DNA of 64,000 nucleotides from Chloranthus sessilifolius (GCA_021018995.1 CM037598.1:42524685-42588684); one strand, 5' to 3'. Counted from the stretch's first letter, positions 44,896 to 56,344 are shown. Notes: generated by a model not told the origin, from the sequence alone. Program-made: numbers and translations.

Positions 44896-46165
44896 ATGGA
44901 ACATCGTGGAAGGGGTCGACCGAGAGGTAGTCACCAAAGAGGTGAGGGGCGTACCGAAGATATCCCTTCAGGATCCGCGAGAGATTTATGACCGCCTCCT
45001 GAGGCCGAAGGGAGCTGTCGAGATGAACCTACAGACAAGTTGACCAGGGCCATGGAGACGATTGCTAATGCAATGGCCCAGCAGACGGCGCTACTTGCCG
45101 CCAACAACAACCAACAGCATCAGCCACCACCACCACCTCCACCTGCCCTATTGCCATCATCATTTGTGGACTTCAGGAGATTGAAACCTCCTGTCTTCCA
45201 TGGGTAGACTGATCTGCTAGAAGCAGAGAAATGGTTAAAACAAATGGAGAAGCTACTAGAGAGACTACAGAGCCCAGAGCATGAGAAAGTAGGATGGGCA
45301 TCTTTTCAGTTGGAAGGTGATGCAGACGCGTGGTGGAAGTTTGTGTTGCAAAAAAGAGAAGTGGAAGGTCCATATACTCAATGGACTTGGACGGAATTTG
45401 TTGCGGCATTTAATAAGGAGTATTTCCCCAAGCAAGTCTGCAACCAATTGAAGAAGGACTTCACAAATTTAGTCCAAGGGAACATGACCGTACGGGAGTA
45501 CAGCAATGAGTTTGGGAGATTGTCAAGATTTACCCCTGAATTAGTCGCTACTAAAGAAATGAAGGCCGGTAGATTCGAGGAAGGCCTGAGACTGAACATC
45601 CAGAAGAGAGTGTCCATTTTTGAACTCGAGACATATGTAGAAGTCATGGGAAAGGCGATTGTAGCGGAGAGGGATATAAACAAGAGGAAAGATTGGAAAA
45701 GTAAACCAAGTTCGAGAGGGGCAAGTGAATATGACTACTCGGGGAATAAAAAGCCGAGGACGTCTGCACCTGCTCCAATTCCAAGACCAGCCAATTCAAA
45801 TTTTCAAAGGTCAAATACATCTGCTCCGACGAGACCATTCCGAGAAGAGGGCCCTACCCAGACTCAGATGTCTGGGGTATTAGTCACACAAGGACCTTCT
45901 CGAGTTGTATCTACCAGTCCACAATTGAAGTGCGCTCGTTGCGGTAAACCTCACAAGACGTCCCACTGTAGAAGAGACACGGGCGGATGTTTTAAATGCG
46001 TGAAGATTGGCCACATGATTCGAGAGTGCCCAGAGATGAGGAAAGAGGGCTCCGTTTCGGCCACTACAGCATCAAGGCCTACACAGTCCACGAAACCAGT
46101 TGTGAAGGGCCGTCCATTTGCTATAACTGCCGAAGACGCCCGCACAAGCAACGATGTGATCCAAG
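44896..46165 (+). pseudogene. gag: Chromovirus gag (capsid and nucleocapsid) with two stops
   Basis: The first ATG after the PBS (44896) reads MEHRGRGRPRGSHQRGEG. TGA at 44989 and TAG at 45205 interrupt the frame, which is otherwise open to 46165. The capsid part has EAEKWLKQMEKLLERLQSPE, WASFQLEGDADAWWKFVLQK, FNKEYFPKQVCNQLKKDF and REYSNEFGRLSRFTPEL. Two CCHC knuckles follow: CARCGKPHKTSHC and CFKCVKIGHMIREC. The long frame from 45244 ends at a stop only because translation runs into the candidate intron at 46166. Particle shell and RNA packaging. Confidence 0.9.
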
Positions 46166-46303
46166 GTATGAATTTATTTTGTGTTTAATAGTTTAACGGT
46201 TTACATGAAGAAAGTGCATTGATAGGAAAGATCTAGGTGCATATTGATGTGTGTGTGCATGCAATGCATGTCTGAATGTTAGTCCGTGTCTTAAATCATA
46301 TAG
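46166..46303 (+). other. Candidate 138-bp intron at the gag-protease boundary
   Basis: The gag frame runs to GATGTGATCCAAG, then GTATGAATTT begins a T-rich stretch with stops, ending AAATCATATAG before GTACACTCC. Removing 46166-46303 joins the two reading frames as DVIQG followed by TLQLYREND, the expected start of the protease. GT-AG ends and composition fit a plant intron. The alternative is an inserted sequence: AGGTA occurs at both edges, which could be a 5-bp duplication. No second copy is available for comparison. Confidence 0.5.
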
Positions 46304-46929
46304 GTACACTCCAACTCTATCGTGAAAACGACGGTGATCGTTGTGTAGCACGAGTTCTGATAGACCCAGGGTCTAGCCACTCGTATATAGCCCCAAAATT
46401 CGCAGAAAAGTTAAAGATTACACCCGAGGAGTTAGAGTTCACATTGGACATAACAGTTCCTATGGGTAGTGCCGTGACTGCAGACACTTGTTGCCGATCA
46501 GTCATTGTGCATGTGGAAGATCAGAATACTGTCACAGACCTCATTTTGTTGGATATGAGAGGATTCGACGTGCTTCTTGGCATGAACTGGCTATCTGCAT
46601 ATCATGAAAGTGTGGATTGCCTACGGAGAGTAGTCACTTTCCGTCCTCCGAGACAGAAGTCATTTCGATTCGTCTGTGAGAAAGGAAAAGTGGCGCCAAT
46701 CATCTCCGTAGTACGAGCTGAACGGATGATGAGGAATGGATGCGATGGATATCTTGCATTCCTGCAGGAGAAGAAGGAGATGAAGAATGTTATTAACGAT
46801 ATTCCAATTGCCTGTGAGTTTGAGGACGTATTTCTCGACGAATTACAAGGATTACCACCTGAGCGGGAGATCGATTTCGCTATTGACTTAGCTCCAGGCA
46901 CCGAACCCGTATCCAAAGCTCCATACTGA
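46304..46929 (+). pseudogene. pro: Chromovirus protease
   Basis: Retropepsin-like protease, reading on from the candidate intron. Active-site region RVLIDPGSSHSYIAPKFAEK (Asp-Pro-Gly instead of Asp-Ser/Thr-Gly; from memory DPG is common in some plant chromoviruses, so it need not be a defect). It continues with VTDLILLDMRGFDVLLGMNW and a linker ending in DLAPGTEPVSKAPY. A TGA at 46927-46929 then separates it from RT, where related elements read Arg (CGA to TGA). Confidence 0.85.
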
Positions 46930-47740
46930 ATGGCTCCAGCCGAACTGAAAGAGTTGAAGGAGCAACTGCAAGAACTATTGGATAAGGGTTTTATAAGACC
47001 GAGTGTGTCTCCTTGGGGAGCACCGGTCCTGTTTGTTAAGAAGAAAGACGGGTCGATGAGACTTTGCAGCGACTATCGTCAGTTAAACAAGCTCACGATC
47101 AAGAACAGGTATCCATTACCTAGGATCGACAATCTATTCGATCAGTTACAAGGAGTAAAGTACTTTTCAAAGATTGACTTGAGATTCGGGTATCATCAAT
47201 TAAGGGTGAAGGCCGAAGACGTGCAGAAGACCACATTCAGAAATAGGTATGGGCATTACGAATTTTTAGTGATGCCCTTCGGCTTGACGAATGCTCCAGC
47301 TTCATTCATGGACCTCATGAATCGGATCTTTAAACGATACCTTGATACGTGTGTAGTGGTGTTTGTGGACGACATTCTCATCTATTCAAAGACTAGGGAG
47401 GAACACGAACATCACTTATGCATTGCTTTGCTAAACTCAGTAAGTGTGAGTTCTGGTTAGAGCCAGTGGGCTTTCTTGCTCACATAGTATCTGAAGCAGG
47501 CGTGACCGTTGACCCAGCAAAGATTGAGGCAGTGCTAGATTGGGAGCAACCCAAGACTGTGACGGAGATTCGCAGTTTTCTCGGTCTAGCGGGATATTAC
47601 GGATGCTTTGTGGAAGGTTTCTCCAAGATTTCGAGACCACTTACCCGACTTACAAGGAAGACACAAAATTTGAATGGACCAAAGAATGTGAAGAAAGCTT
47701 CTAAGAACTCAAGAGATGACTTACTTCCACTCCAGTGTTG
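46930..47740 (+). pseudogene. Chromovirus reverse transcriptase
   Basis: It reads [20 protein letters not shown], then [80 protein letters not shown] and [20 protein letters not shown]. The catalytic FVDD is kept. A short deletion with frameshift near 47425 moves the thumb into another frame ([40 protein letters not shown]). A second frameshift lies near 47670. Non-functional as it stands. Confidence 0.9.
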
Positions 47741-48120
47741 ACCATTCCATTGGGTATTGGAGGTTTTGTTGTTTACAGTGATGCGTCATATGGTGGTTTG
47801 GGGTGTGTGTTGAATCAGCACAGTAAAGTTATTGCCTATGGCTCAAGACAGCTGAAAGAGCACGAAAAGAATTATCCGACTCACGATTTAGAGTTAGCCA
47901 CGGCGGTGTTTGCGCTCAAATTTTGGAGGCATTACCTGTATGGTGAAACCTTTGAGATCTTTATGAACCACAAAAGCCTCAAGTATTTGTTCACGTAGAA
48001 AGAGTTGAATATGAGGCAACGACGGTGGATTGAGTTTCTCAAAGACTCTGATTGCGCAATTCAATATCACCTGTATCGATGCCATTTGGCGAAGCACATC
48101 CCAAGTAGCTAGCCTCATTG
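47741..48120 (+). pseudogene. Chromovirus RNase H
   Basis: It reads [40 protein letters not shown] and [20 protein letters not shown], then [11 protein letters not shown]. Catalytic Asp (YSDAS), Glu (LELA) and the DHK-type Asp, here changed to Asn (MNHKS), are visible. A TAG follows LFT where relatives have Gln (CAG to TAG), then ELNMRQRRWIEFLKDSD. A frameshift follows near 48050. Confidence 0.85.
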
Positions 48121-49618
48121 TGGGACTTCACAGATGGGAGCTATTTGAAGATCTTTCCCTGTATGATAAGAACATCGCAGTTAAGGATACGGGAGTACTG
48201 TTGGCAAACTTTACAATTAGACCAACTATCTTCGATCATATTTATGAGCTTCAGATGAAAGATGAGGAGCTCGAAAGACTCAGACAAAAGGCGACTGAAA
48301 ATGGGGACTTTACTATCAAGGAAGATGGGTCATTACTATTTTGAGGATGTTTGTGTATACCTACGGATGCCGAGCTGACTATCTTGGACGAGGCTCATAA
48401 GTCTAAATACGCCATTCATCCGGGTGGTACTAAAATGTACCAAGATTTGCGAAAATGTTATTGGTGGAGGGGATTGAAGAAAGACATTGCAGAGTACGTG
48501 TCCAAGTGATTGGTGTGTCAACAAGTCAAAGTGGACCATCGACACCCAGCCGGTCTATTACAACCTCTACCGATACCGGAATGGAAGTGGGAGTCCATTT
48601 CGATGGATTTTATTGTGGGATTGTCGAGAACGTTGCGACGCCACAACGCCATATGGGTAATAGTGGATCGACTGACCAAGTCGGCACACTTTTTTCCCTA
48701 TAACACAACATACACTGCAAGCAAGTCCGACTGCATGGCATTCCTACAAGCATCGTGTCCGATCGTGATCCATTGTACACATCTGTATTCCGGCAAAGAT
48801 TTCAAGAAGGCATGGGCACGAGGTTGAACTTTAGTTCTGCATTCCATCCTCAAACTAATGGTCAGACAGAGAGAGTTAATCAAATCATTGAAGACATGTT
48901 GCGAGCATGCATGATAGATTTTCAGGGATCATGGGATCAGCATCTTCCGATGATAGAGTTCGCGTATAATAGTAGCTTTCAGCAGAGCATTGGAATGGCC
49001 CCATATGAAGCTTTATATGGACAAAGATGTAGGTCTTCGATCAACTGGGAGGAAACCGGTGATAAGTTTGTGTTAGGACCGAAAACTATCAGGAAGAATG
49101 CCGAAATTGTGCGTATTATCAGAGAAAGAATCCGAACAGCACAGAGTCGTCAGAAGAGCTACGCAGACATTAGGCGTACAAGCATGGATTTCCAAGTGGG
49201 AGATCATGTGTTTATCAAGATATCCTCAATGAAGGGTGTGATGGGCTTTGGAAAGCGTGGAAAGTAAACTCCTCGCTACATTGGACCGTTCGAGGTATTG
49301 GGGAGAGTTGGTGAAGTTGCATATAGGGTCGCATTACCCCTGCAGCTTGATCGAGTGCATGACGTATTCCATGTCTCTATGTTGTGGAAATACATGCACG
49401 ATCTGACTCACATCCTCGATGCACCGCCAGTTGAAGTCTACCGAGATTTGATGGTCATCGAAGAACCTATGCAAATCTTAGACCGAACTGAGCAAGTGTT
49501 GCGCTCAAGACAGATTCCTCTGGTGTTAGTCCAATGGAAGAATCACTCCAGAGAGGAAGCGACGTGGGAACCGAAATTCATGCCCAGTATCCCTCTTTGT
49601 TTACAGATTGAGAGATGA
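48121..49618 (+). pseudogene. Chromovirus integrase with GPF module and chromodomain
   Basis: Zinc-binding region EAHKSKYAIHPGGTKMYQDL, KCYWWRGLKKDIAEYVSK, then a TGA where the first Cys of the HHCC finger should be, then LVCQQVK. Core: [15 protein letters not shown] (first Asp), after a frameshift [16 protein letters not shown] (second Asp) and HPQTNGQTERVNQIIEDMLR (Glu). C-terminus: FQVGDHVFIKISSMKGVMGF, a TAA, PRYIGPFEVLGRVGEVAYRV, HVSMLWKYMHDLTHIL, and a chromodomain-like end IEEPMQILDRTEQVLRSRQI, PLVLVQWKNHSREEATWEPK. Chromodomains guide insertion into heterochromatin. The last two ORFs (48755-49267, 49298-49618) are intact over long stretches. Confidence 0.9.
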
Positions 49619-50190
49619 GAGTTTGTTGTAGATGTCAAATCGAAAACTTGACGCATGAAAGCTAGTGAAATTTGGATATTAAGCATGATTTTTTGATTTA
49701 TTGTGTCAAAATGTTCATGAGCATGCGAAACTACAAAGATCAAGTATTTTTCTGAAAATTCGACTGATCGAAATTCATTTTCGATCGATCGAATTAAATT
49801 TCGATCGATCAAATTATGAGTTCGACCGATCGAATTATACTGGTAGGGATAGACAACAAAATTTTCTGCAGGCAAGGTGAATTCGTTCGATCAAAATTAT
49901 TTCGATCGATCGAATTATGATTTCGACCGGACGAAAATCTATTTCGTTCGATCAAAAAAAAAATAAATTCTGAAACCTGAGAAAATTCGACCGATTGAAT
50001 TTTTTTGATCGATCGAATGTTTGGATTTCGACCGATCGAATTATAAATTCGTTCGATCGAAAGGGTGGAACCCAGTGGTTACTAAACGAAATTCGACCGA
50101 TCGAAATTGTGTTCGATCGATCGAAATCATTTTAGTTCCTGTTAAAGTTGATTTTTGACCGATCGAAACGAATTCGATCGATCAAATTTC
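49619..50190. repeat. Palindromic GATCGA repeat field, downstream copy
   Basis: After the integrase there is no recognisable PPT or 3' LTR. From 49757 to 50190 about sixteen copies of TTCGATCGATCGAA, TTCGACCGATCGAA and TTCGTTCGATCAAA occur at about 20-40-bp intervals, with ACC and ATC forms often alternating. The motif is shared with the 5' LTR (43067-43405), but flanks do not match. It may be chromovirus 3' sequence or belong to the neighbouring ORF unit. Confidence 0.8.
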
Positions 50191-50462
50191 TTCTTTATAT
50201 ATATAAACTGTGAATTTTTTTGTTTGTCCGTTCGAAATTTTTTTGGCACTTTTGAGGGTTTTCTTAGGATTTTCGAGGGTTTTCATACGTCGGAGCCTAA
50301 CGAACATCGGATTACATCTTTTCGCTCGAGAATCGAACCAAAGTGTCCTCAAACGGTAAGCATTTGGATTTTTTTTTTTCAGTATCAATCTTTCATTTCC
50401 ACCTAATATTTTATGAAATTCCCTAAAACCTAGTTCTTCTTTACAAAACCCTAAGTGTTCTC

Positions 50463-51958
50463 ATGGTACCTAAGAGAAAGGTTGCCACCTCTAAAACTCC
50501 TACTTCGAAGCGACCAAAATCCGCTACGGGTCCTTCGCAACCGCCCGTTCTGCCTTCTCGACCACCCACTCAACCTCCCATCCCGCCACCTACCTTGCCT
50601 GCCGAGCAATTGAATGCTCCGCAAGCACCTCAACGCATTTTGCCCAACCAATGGTGGGCGGACAAGGGCTTTGCGTACGAATATACCATCGACCCAGCCC
50701 TTTTCGAAACACCCAATGTGCCCGCATCGATGCTTGGACAAGGGCTTTGCGTACGAATAACCTTTTGAAGCCCATTCATCCTTATTACTATCCGCACCTT
50801 GTGCGCTTATTTTATCAAAATATGTTTGACGGGCCAAACCCCGATACCACAATTTGTACCAAGGTCGATGGCAAGACCAATACTTTCACCCATGCGATGG
50901 CCTGTGCGGCCTTAGAGTGTTTTGACGCCTTCGGCGAAGGGATTGACTTGTTACCACAAAACCCCCTAACCTAACCCATACCTTTATAGCCCAACGGATG
51001 ACACAAGGGCGTGTTGCAAAAGGGCGAGCCATTAACCGATCTCACCTACCAAGCTACATGTGGATACTTGACACCATTTTTAAATGTAATCTGTACCCAA
51101 TCCGCCATAAGACCCAACGATTGGGCGTTTTGATGAATGCACTATTTGCCGCCTTTGAGGGCAAATGGTTTGATGCCGCAGCCATCGTCTTCGAGGGTAT
51201 TAAACATGGAAGGAAGAAGCTCCTACCGGGAGTAGAGAAACCCGAAGAATACATCCCTTACGCCAGTTTCATCTCCGCCCTATTCGACGAGTTTTCAGCC
51301 ACCTCCGTCCACAAGGTCTCCCCAAAGGAACCTAAATCATCTGATAACGTGGTCCTCTACATGTTTAAACAGTGGAAGAAGACCTACAACCGGTTAAACC
51401 CTCATCTTCTACTTGCCCCTCAAGTACCTCCTGTTCCCCCACAGCCTCAAGATGTGCCTGCCCGTGATGCTCCTATTCCTGACACACTACCTCCCGACCA
51501 GCCTATGCCCGAGGTTCCTATTCCCGAGCACCCTGAGATCATTCCACCGGCCCAGGATGTGCCTGCCCCTGACATTCCTACTGAGGTACCGGCGTCACCA
51601 GTCTAGCAAGCTGCTCCGTTACGCCTTGAAGACTTGGCAACTCTCATTCAGGAGAGCAACCGTCAAGTCAATCAACGTTTGGATTTCTTTGAGCTGCTCA
51701 TCAGAGATGTGTTGCAGGCTGTATATCCCACCGATTATAGGTAGAGGATCGCGGCTATGCGAGCACAGGTGTATGACGTGGCTCCGTCCGGCTTGGACGC
51801 GGAGGACGTACAGTCTAGTGAGGAGCAAGCCGACGTTGAGGAGGAGCAGGCTCACAATGTACCGGAGGGCGAGGATTTACCTGTTGAGCCAGAGAGCGGA
51901 GCTGATGTGGGGGATCCTCCACAGAGCCTAAAGCTGACTGAATTTATCTTTGCTCACT
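50463..51958 (+). pseudogene. Broken ORF resembling the plant putative-transposon-protein family
   Basis: ATG at 50463 opens a Pro-rich basic N-terminus (MVPKRKVATSKTPTSKRPKS). The core, in three frames, has QWWADKGFAYEYTIDPALFE, PYYYPHLVRLFYQNMFDGPN, TICTKVDGKTNTFTHAMACA, then SHLPSYMWILDTIFKCNLYP and FDAAAIVFEGIKHGRKKLLP. The Pro-rich tail has PEVPIPEHPEI repeats and an acidic end (SSEEQADVEEEQAHNVPEGE). The order 'leave-the-field' core then Pro-rich tail recalls the plant domain called Transposase_32 (putative plant transposon protein) that is found in LTR elements. This is from memory, not searched. Two frameshifts (about 50750, 50980) and several stops. A TATATATATAAAC box lies at 50195-50208. 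Confidence 0.6.
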
Positions 51959-53255
51959 AGAAGTTTGGCAAATCCAAGTTAAAATAGCTTGACAGCATTC
52001 ATGACATTGAGGACATGAAGTAGGGCCATCCTTCGGACAGTTTGAGCCATAAAAAAATTCCCTACCCTTTAAACTACCTTTGTATACACCAATTGAGCCT
52101 AAAGCATGCCATTCTTCTTTGACAAAAGCCAACATATTTTTTTTTCCTGAACCTCTTGACCTGTCGTAATTCACCCTCAATCTGAGAATTCAGTATGTGG
52201 AGGGGGGAGTGAGGCTAGAGGAGCAAGGTTTCATATTTGGTGGAAGGAAAAGAGAGAAAATTGAAGGAAAATAGTTTTCAGTGGTGGAGTGTGGCAATCC
52301 AGTGAATAAAAATACAAAAATGTTGGAAAAAATACAAAGGAAAAGCATACAAAAAGAAAAAAGAAAAAAAAAATAGAAAAGCAAAACAAAAGAATGAGAA
52401 AGAGAAGTCATGTCATTGGAGATTTTGAAAAAGAAGAGAAGAAGTTGACCACTTTGGGTCAGAAAATTGAAAAAGGATGATGGAATTATGCTGAAATGAA
52501 GGTTGTGAAATTACAAATCACCTCCTTACCTTATTGATTTCTCAATTTTGAATCCCATTTTACCCTTTTTATTCCTTATAAACCTCACCCATAAGCCACA
52601 TTACTACCCAATAAAAGCCCCTACTGATCAGAAATGGATTGAGTTGTCATGTGGAGATGAGGATTTGTATAATCTATGGTGAAAAGAGTTAGAGGATTTC
52701 AGAAATTAGAGCAATGCCTATGCTCATGCTTGTAGTCCTATTTGAGGGTTGCAACTGCTTTTGAGTTGTGTGAAATGATACACCCTTCTATTTTTGTGTA
52801 ACAGCCCTGGTGAACTTTGGGTCTGAAATTAGGTTTGTTGGGTGCACTATCAAAACATATTTCTCAATTTGATGGTAAGCACTACATTCATTTTCATAGA
52901 AAATGCCTTGACATGAGCTAAGTGATTGTGTAAGAATTCCAGCAAAATTTTAGTTTTAAACTGTTGTGTTTCTGCCAAGAATCCTCTAGAATTGAATGAA
53001 CAAGGTGTGGAATGAATTTTATTTTGCTTGAATTTTATTTTAACATGCTGCATTGATATTAACTGATTCATTGGAGAAGTTTGTGGGTAACTTCACTGAA
53101 AACCCTCAGGAGACTTCACTCATCCACTAGGGATCACCTAGGGGTTTAAAATGCATGATGCATACACTAAATGCATCTATGCTCCCTACAAAAGTGGCAT
53201 TTTTTATTTTCAGTAATTGTTTTAACTTTCTCCTTTCCTCAAGGATTAGCAAATC
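51945..53255 (+). mobile_element. Athila-like 3' internal region of the LTR-2 element
   Basis: Homology with 2359-3666 resumes at CACTAGAAGTTTGGCAAATC and runs through the usual blocks (GCATTCATGACATTGAGGAC, CCCATAAGCCACATTAC) to the PPT. The upstream junction is the end of the broken ORF. No ORF is credible; 52190-52411 on the minus strand is Phe-rich low-complexity. Confidence 0.75.
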
Positions 53256-53270
53256 TTAGATTTGGGGGTG
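53256..53270 (+). other. Polypurine tract
   Basis: TTAGATTTGGGGGTG directly before the LTR start TGTTAAGC; the preceding TCAAGGATTAGCAAATC corresponds to CGAGGACTAGCAAAGG in the first family. Confidence 0.7.
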
Positions 53271-55439
53271 TGTTAAGCAATGAAAAATATCATTTTTCAC
53301 CTCCTAACCTGACCTTTGATGGACCTTTGAGCTGACTAATAATATTTTTTGAGTATATTTTGTAGATAAGCAATAAATTGCAATCTTAGTGCCGACATCC
53401 ACCTAAAATGGCCAAAGACTTTCTCATACATCTCAACATGTGCCCAGACAGCCCAAAGCCAGCCAAGCAACCCACAGAGCCGTAGAAGTTCTTGAGAATG
53501 TCTTAAGCCCAACTGCGTATGTTTGGAACCAAGAGCAGTTGCAATGAATGAAGATTAAACCCGCCAAGAGGCTACTGAGTGTTGAACAAATGAAGAACAA
53601 CAACATAGAATTTTATGCCAGCTATGGAAACAAAGGACACAACCTGTCGAGAGGATAAGCTAACCTATTGACAAGTTTGGATGCTTAGAATAAAGCTATC
53701 GAGAGGTTCTGGAAACAAAATCCAACTTGTTGAGAGGAACGGAGTTGGAAATATGAAGATCTCGCGAGGTTCCAGTACCTATCGAGTGGTTGGAGGTAAA
53801 ATTGTGGATCCTATCGAGAGGACACCTGGAGGTGCAGAAGAAGTCGAGAGCTTCCAGATACTTTTCGCAAGGTTCAACTAAACCTATCGAATAGTGCAAG
53901 GCAACCCGTCGACAACTTACTTGAAGTTATGCTCATTCTCGCGAGGATTGAGCCAACCTGTTAAGCACTCAACTAAAGACCATATAACAAGTCGACAGGT
54001 TGACTATAACCTGTCGAGAGGATGAATGAAGAACTGGACAGAAGGTGAAGACATACTCCAATCCTGTCGACCAGTTCACATGAACCTGTCAAGAAAGCTC
54101 CAAACCTATCGAGGGCTACTCCATCCTGTCGAAGTGAATGTTTGGAAGACTCATGAACCTATCGAGAAGTCTTCAATCCTGTCGACTAGTCAACCAAACC
54201 TGTCGAAAGCCATTTCAAGAGAACACCAAGCAGACTCAGAACCTCTCGACATTTGAATTAGGAACTTCTTAGTTCCTTTCACAGCAGCTACCACACACCA
54301 ATGCTTTGTGCACACATTCCAAAGCACGTCAGCAACCCCTAGGGGTATTTTTGGTATGCAACTGGGCACGAATGGGAACCTAGCCTCACGTGTATTTACT
54401 AATTTTTGGACCAATAGGGAAAGAGTTTCTAGAAAAGAAATCAACCACATCAGCAGCTCAGAATAACAGAATTATTCTCTGGAGCTCTGATTGGATGAAA
54501 CAGTTCTGAGAGGAGAGTAGAAGAGTATAAAAGCTTGAAGAAATTAGAGAGCGGGCATCCAGAAATTGGGAGAACCAGAGCCAAACTCGATTTCCCTCCA
54601 AAAATTTCCATGTCTCTTCCTTCTTCCCCATTCTTTTCTTAACCAATTATGGTTAGCTAAACCTCTTGAGTAGCTAGGGTGAAGTTGAGAGCTATAAATT
54701 GAGAGGTTCAAAGCTTTATAGGGGGATTAGATGTTACACGGATTGCAAATCTGGGAACAATCGATTGTAAGTTGTATTGATTCAGTGATTATTGAATGAA
54801 AAGTTAATTTAGATCCATAGATCTTTTGATTACCATTTGATTTCCCTAGATCTAATATCCCTGTGGATGCCTGAGCATGTAGCCTTGCATTCACAACATC
54901 TGTAATGGTTTAGATGTTCCAATTAAGATCCCTGAATTGGAACAATCTTTGGGATGATCTGTGACCATTCGAGTGGACAGATCATAGCCTTAAGATTCCT
55001 TCAATTCTCTGGTTGAGAATGAATTTTTATACCTTGCATCTAAGCTTGTAGCTAGGTGAAGGATTGTTGTAAACCAGTTCCCTGCACTGCTTTTGAACCA
55101 AACAATTTTCAGTAAAGACCAAAATCCCTAGCTGCTATTCTCCACCTCTTGATTATAATCTTTTCTCTATATTCCTTTAACTCTGTGTTTAATCAAATGT
55201 GGATCACTTGCATTTGATTTTTTATAATTTTTAGTAAAGTGTCAAATTCTAGAAACCTCTCCTCTTTCTTGTTTTGGTTTAGTTTAAATTAGGATAGAGT
55301 GACAAATCTCCTATAGATTTGAATATTTATCATACTTTAAATCACATTTCCCTGTGGACAAACCCTTACTTACCTATTAACACTTGCTGCAATAGCCCTA
55401 GTTCTTGCAGGACTGGCTGCTTACCTTGATCCCTCATTG
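53271..55439 (+). repeat. Athila-like LTR (LTR-2), 3' copy
   Basis: It starts TGTTAAGCAATG after the PPT and is collinear with 38944-41104: U3 motif array 53640-54255, TATA box TATAAAAG at 54526-54533, U5 blocks. It differs from the partner by small indels and point changes, for example shorter text after CATTTCAAGAGAACACC. The exact 3' end is uncertain and set near 55440. Confidence 0.8.
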
Positions 55440-55953
55440 GTGTAATTTGTGTAGTTAATCTGTTGTTTTAACCATTTAATAATTGCATCTGTAGCAACTA
55501 GTTTCATTTTAATTTTGCAATCAGTTTTGTAATAATGTAGTGAGCAATTTTGAGAGTTAGCACAGACTGCTGCCTTGAGGGCCAATCATTATCAGTCCTT
55601 TTTGTTCAATGAGAAGCCATTTTTCAAGCTTCATTTAATTTGTACTTTTCCTGTTTTTTTCACATAGATCTGTATAGGTTTTATGTACCTATGGTTGCTT
55701 GAGCTTTTAGCCTTGCAACCATAGTGGCAGTAGTAGTATTACTGTTCCATCTCTAACCTTTGTGACTGGGTTAACCTATGGGATAGCCTGTGACCATTTT
55801 AGTGGGCGGGGTATAGCCCTAAGACTGATCTAGATCAAAGGGTTGAGCTAGATTCTTTTTCTCTGCACTTGTGCTTGTAGCCAAGTCAGAGACAGCTGCA
55901 GAGCCAACTCCTCCTCAATTTTACAACTCCATTTTCAGTAAATAGATCTGAGG
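55440..55953 (+). repeat. Athila-like LTR U5 fragment
   Basis: A second, diverged U5-like block: ATGGTTGCTTGAGCTTTTAG, GATAGCCTGTGACCATTTTA and GCTTGTAGCCAAGTCAGAGA. It may be the remainder of LTR-3 (interrupted at 38943), displaced here by the LTR-2 element. It is cut at 55953 by the Tat copy 2 LTR. Confidence 0.55.
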
Positions 55954-56344
55954 TGTAGACACCTAAATTTGGCCCAAGGCCCAATCAAAACACCTTTCGA
56001 GAGAAGTGCAATTTTTGAGCTTTTGATGGCATGAATGGAACCCTTAGAAACCAACCCCGACTCTTAGAACCCTTTTCGAACCCTAAACCTAACCTTCCCA
56101 GCCAATAAGGAGGAGGGGTACACCGAAACTAGCTACAACCCTCTAGAGCAACCAACTCCTATACCTTTGAAGAGTAGAGGTCGCCAGCTTTCCAACTGTC
56201 CAAGAATCACCCCAATCAGAGGTGTACGTCAAAAGATATGTCAAACCGAACCCCAGGGATAAAAAAAGGTAAAAACATGTGGGCCCCTAGGGATTTGGTA
56301 TAATTTTGCCTAGCGCAAATAAGGCCAATCTTCCCAGGATTTAG

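Noticed and set aside
45173-46151. Several minus-strand ORFs opposite chromovirus gag
   Set aside because: Shadows of gag.
43067-50190. GATCGA repeats as a CRISPR-like or bacterial array
   Set aside because: Spacing is irregular, units are 14 bp and self-complementary, and the setting is a plant retrotransposon.
50355-50386. GTAAGC donor-like and T9-CAG acceptor-like sites before the transposon-protein-like ORF
   Set aside because: They are only about 30 bp apart, too short for a plant intron.
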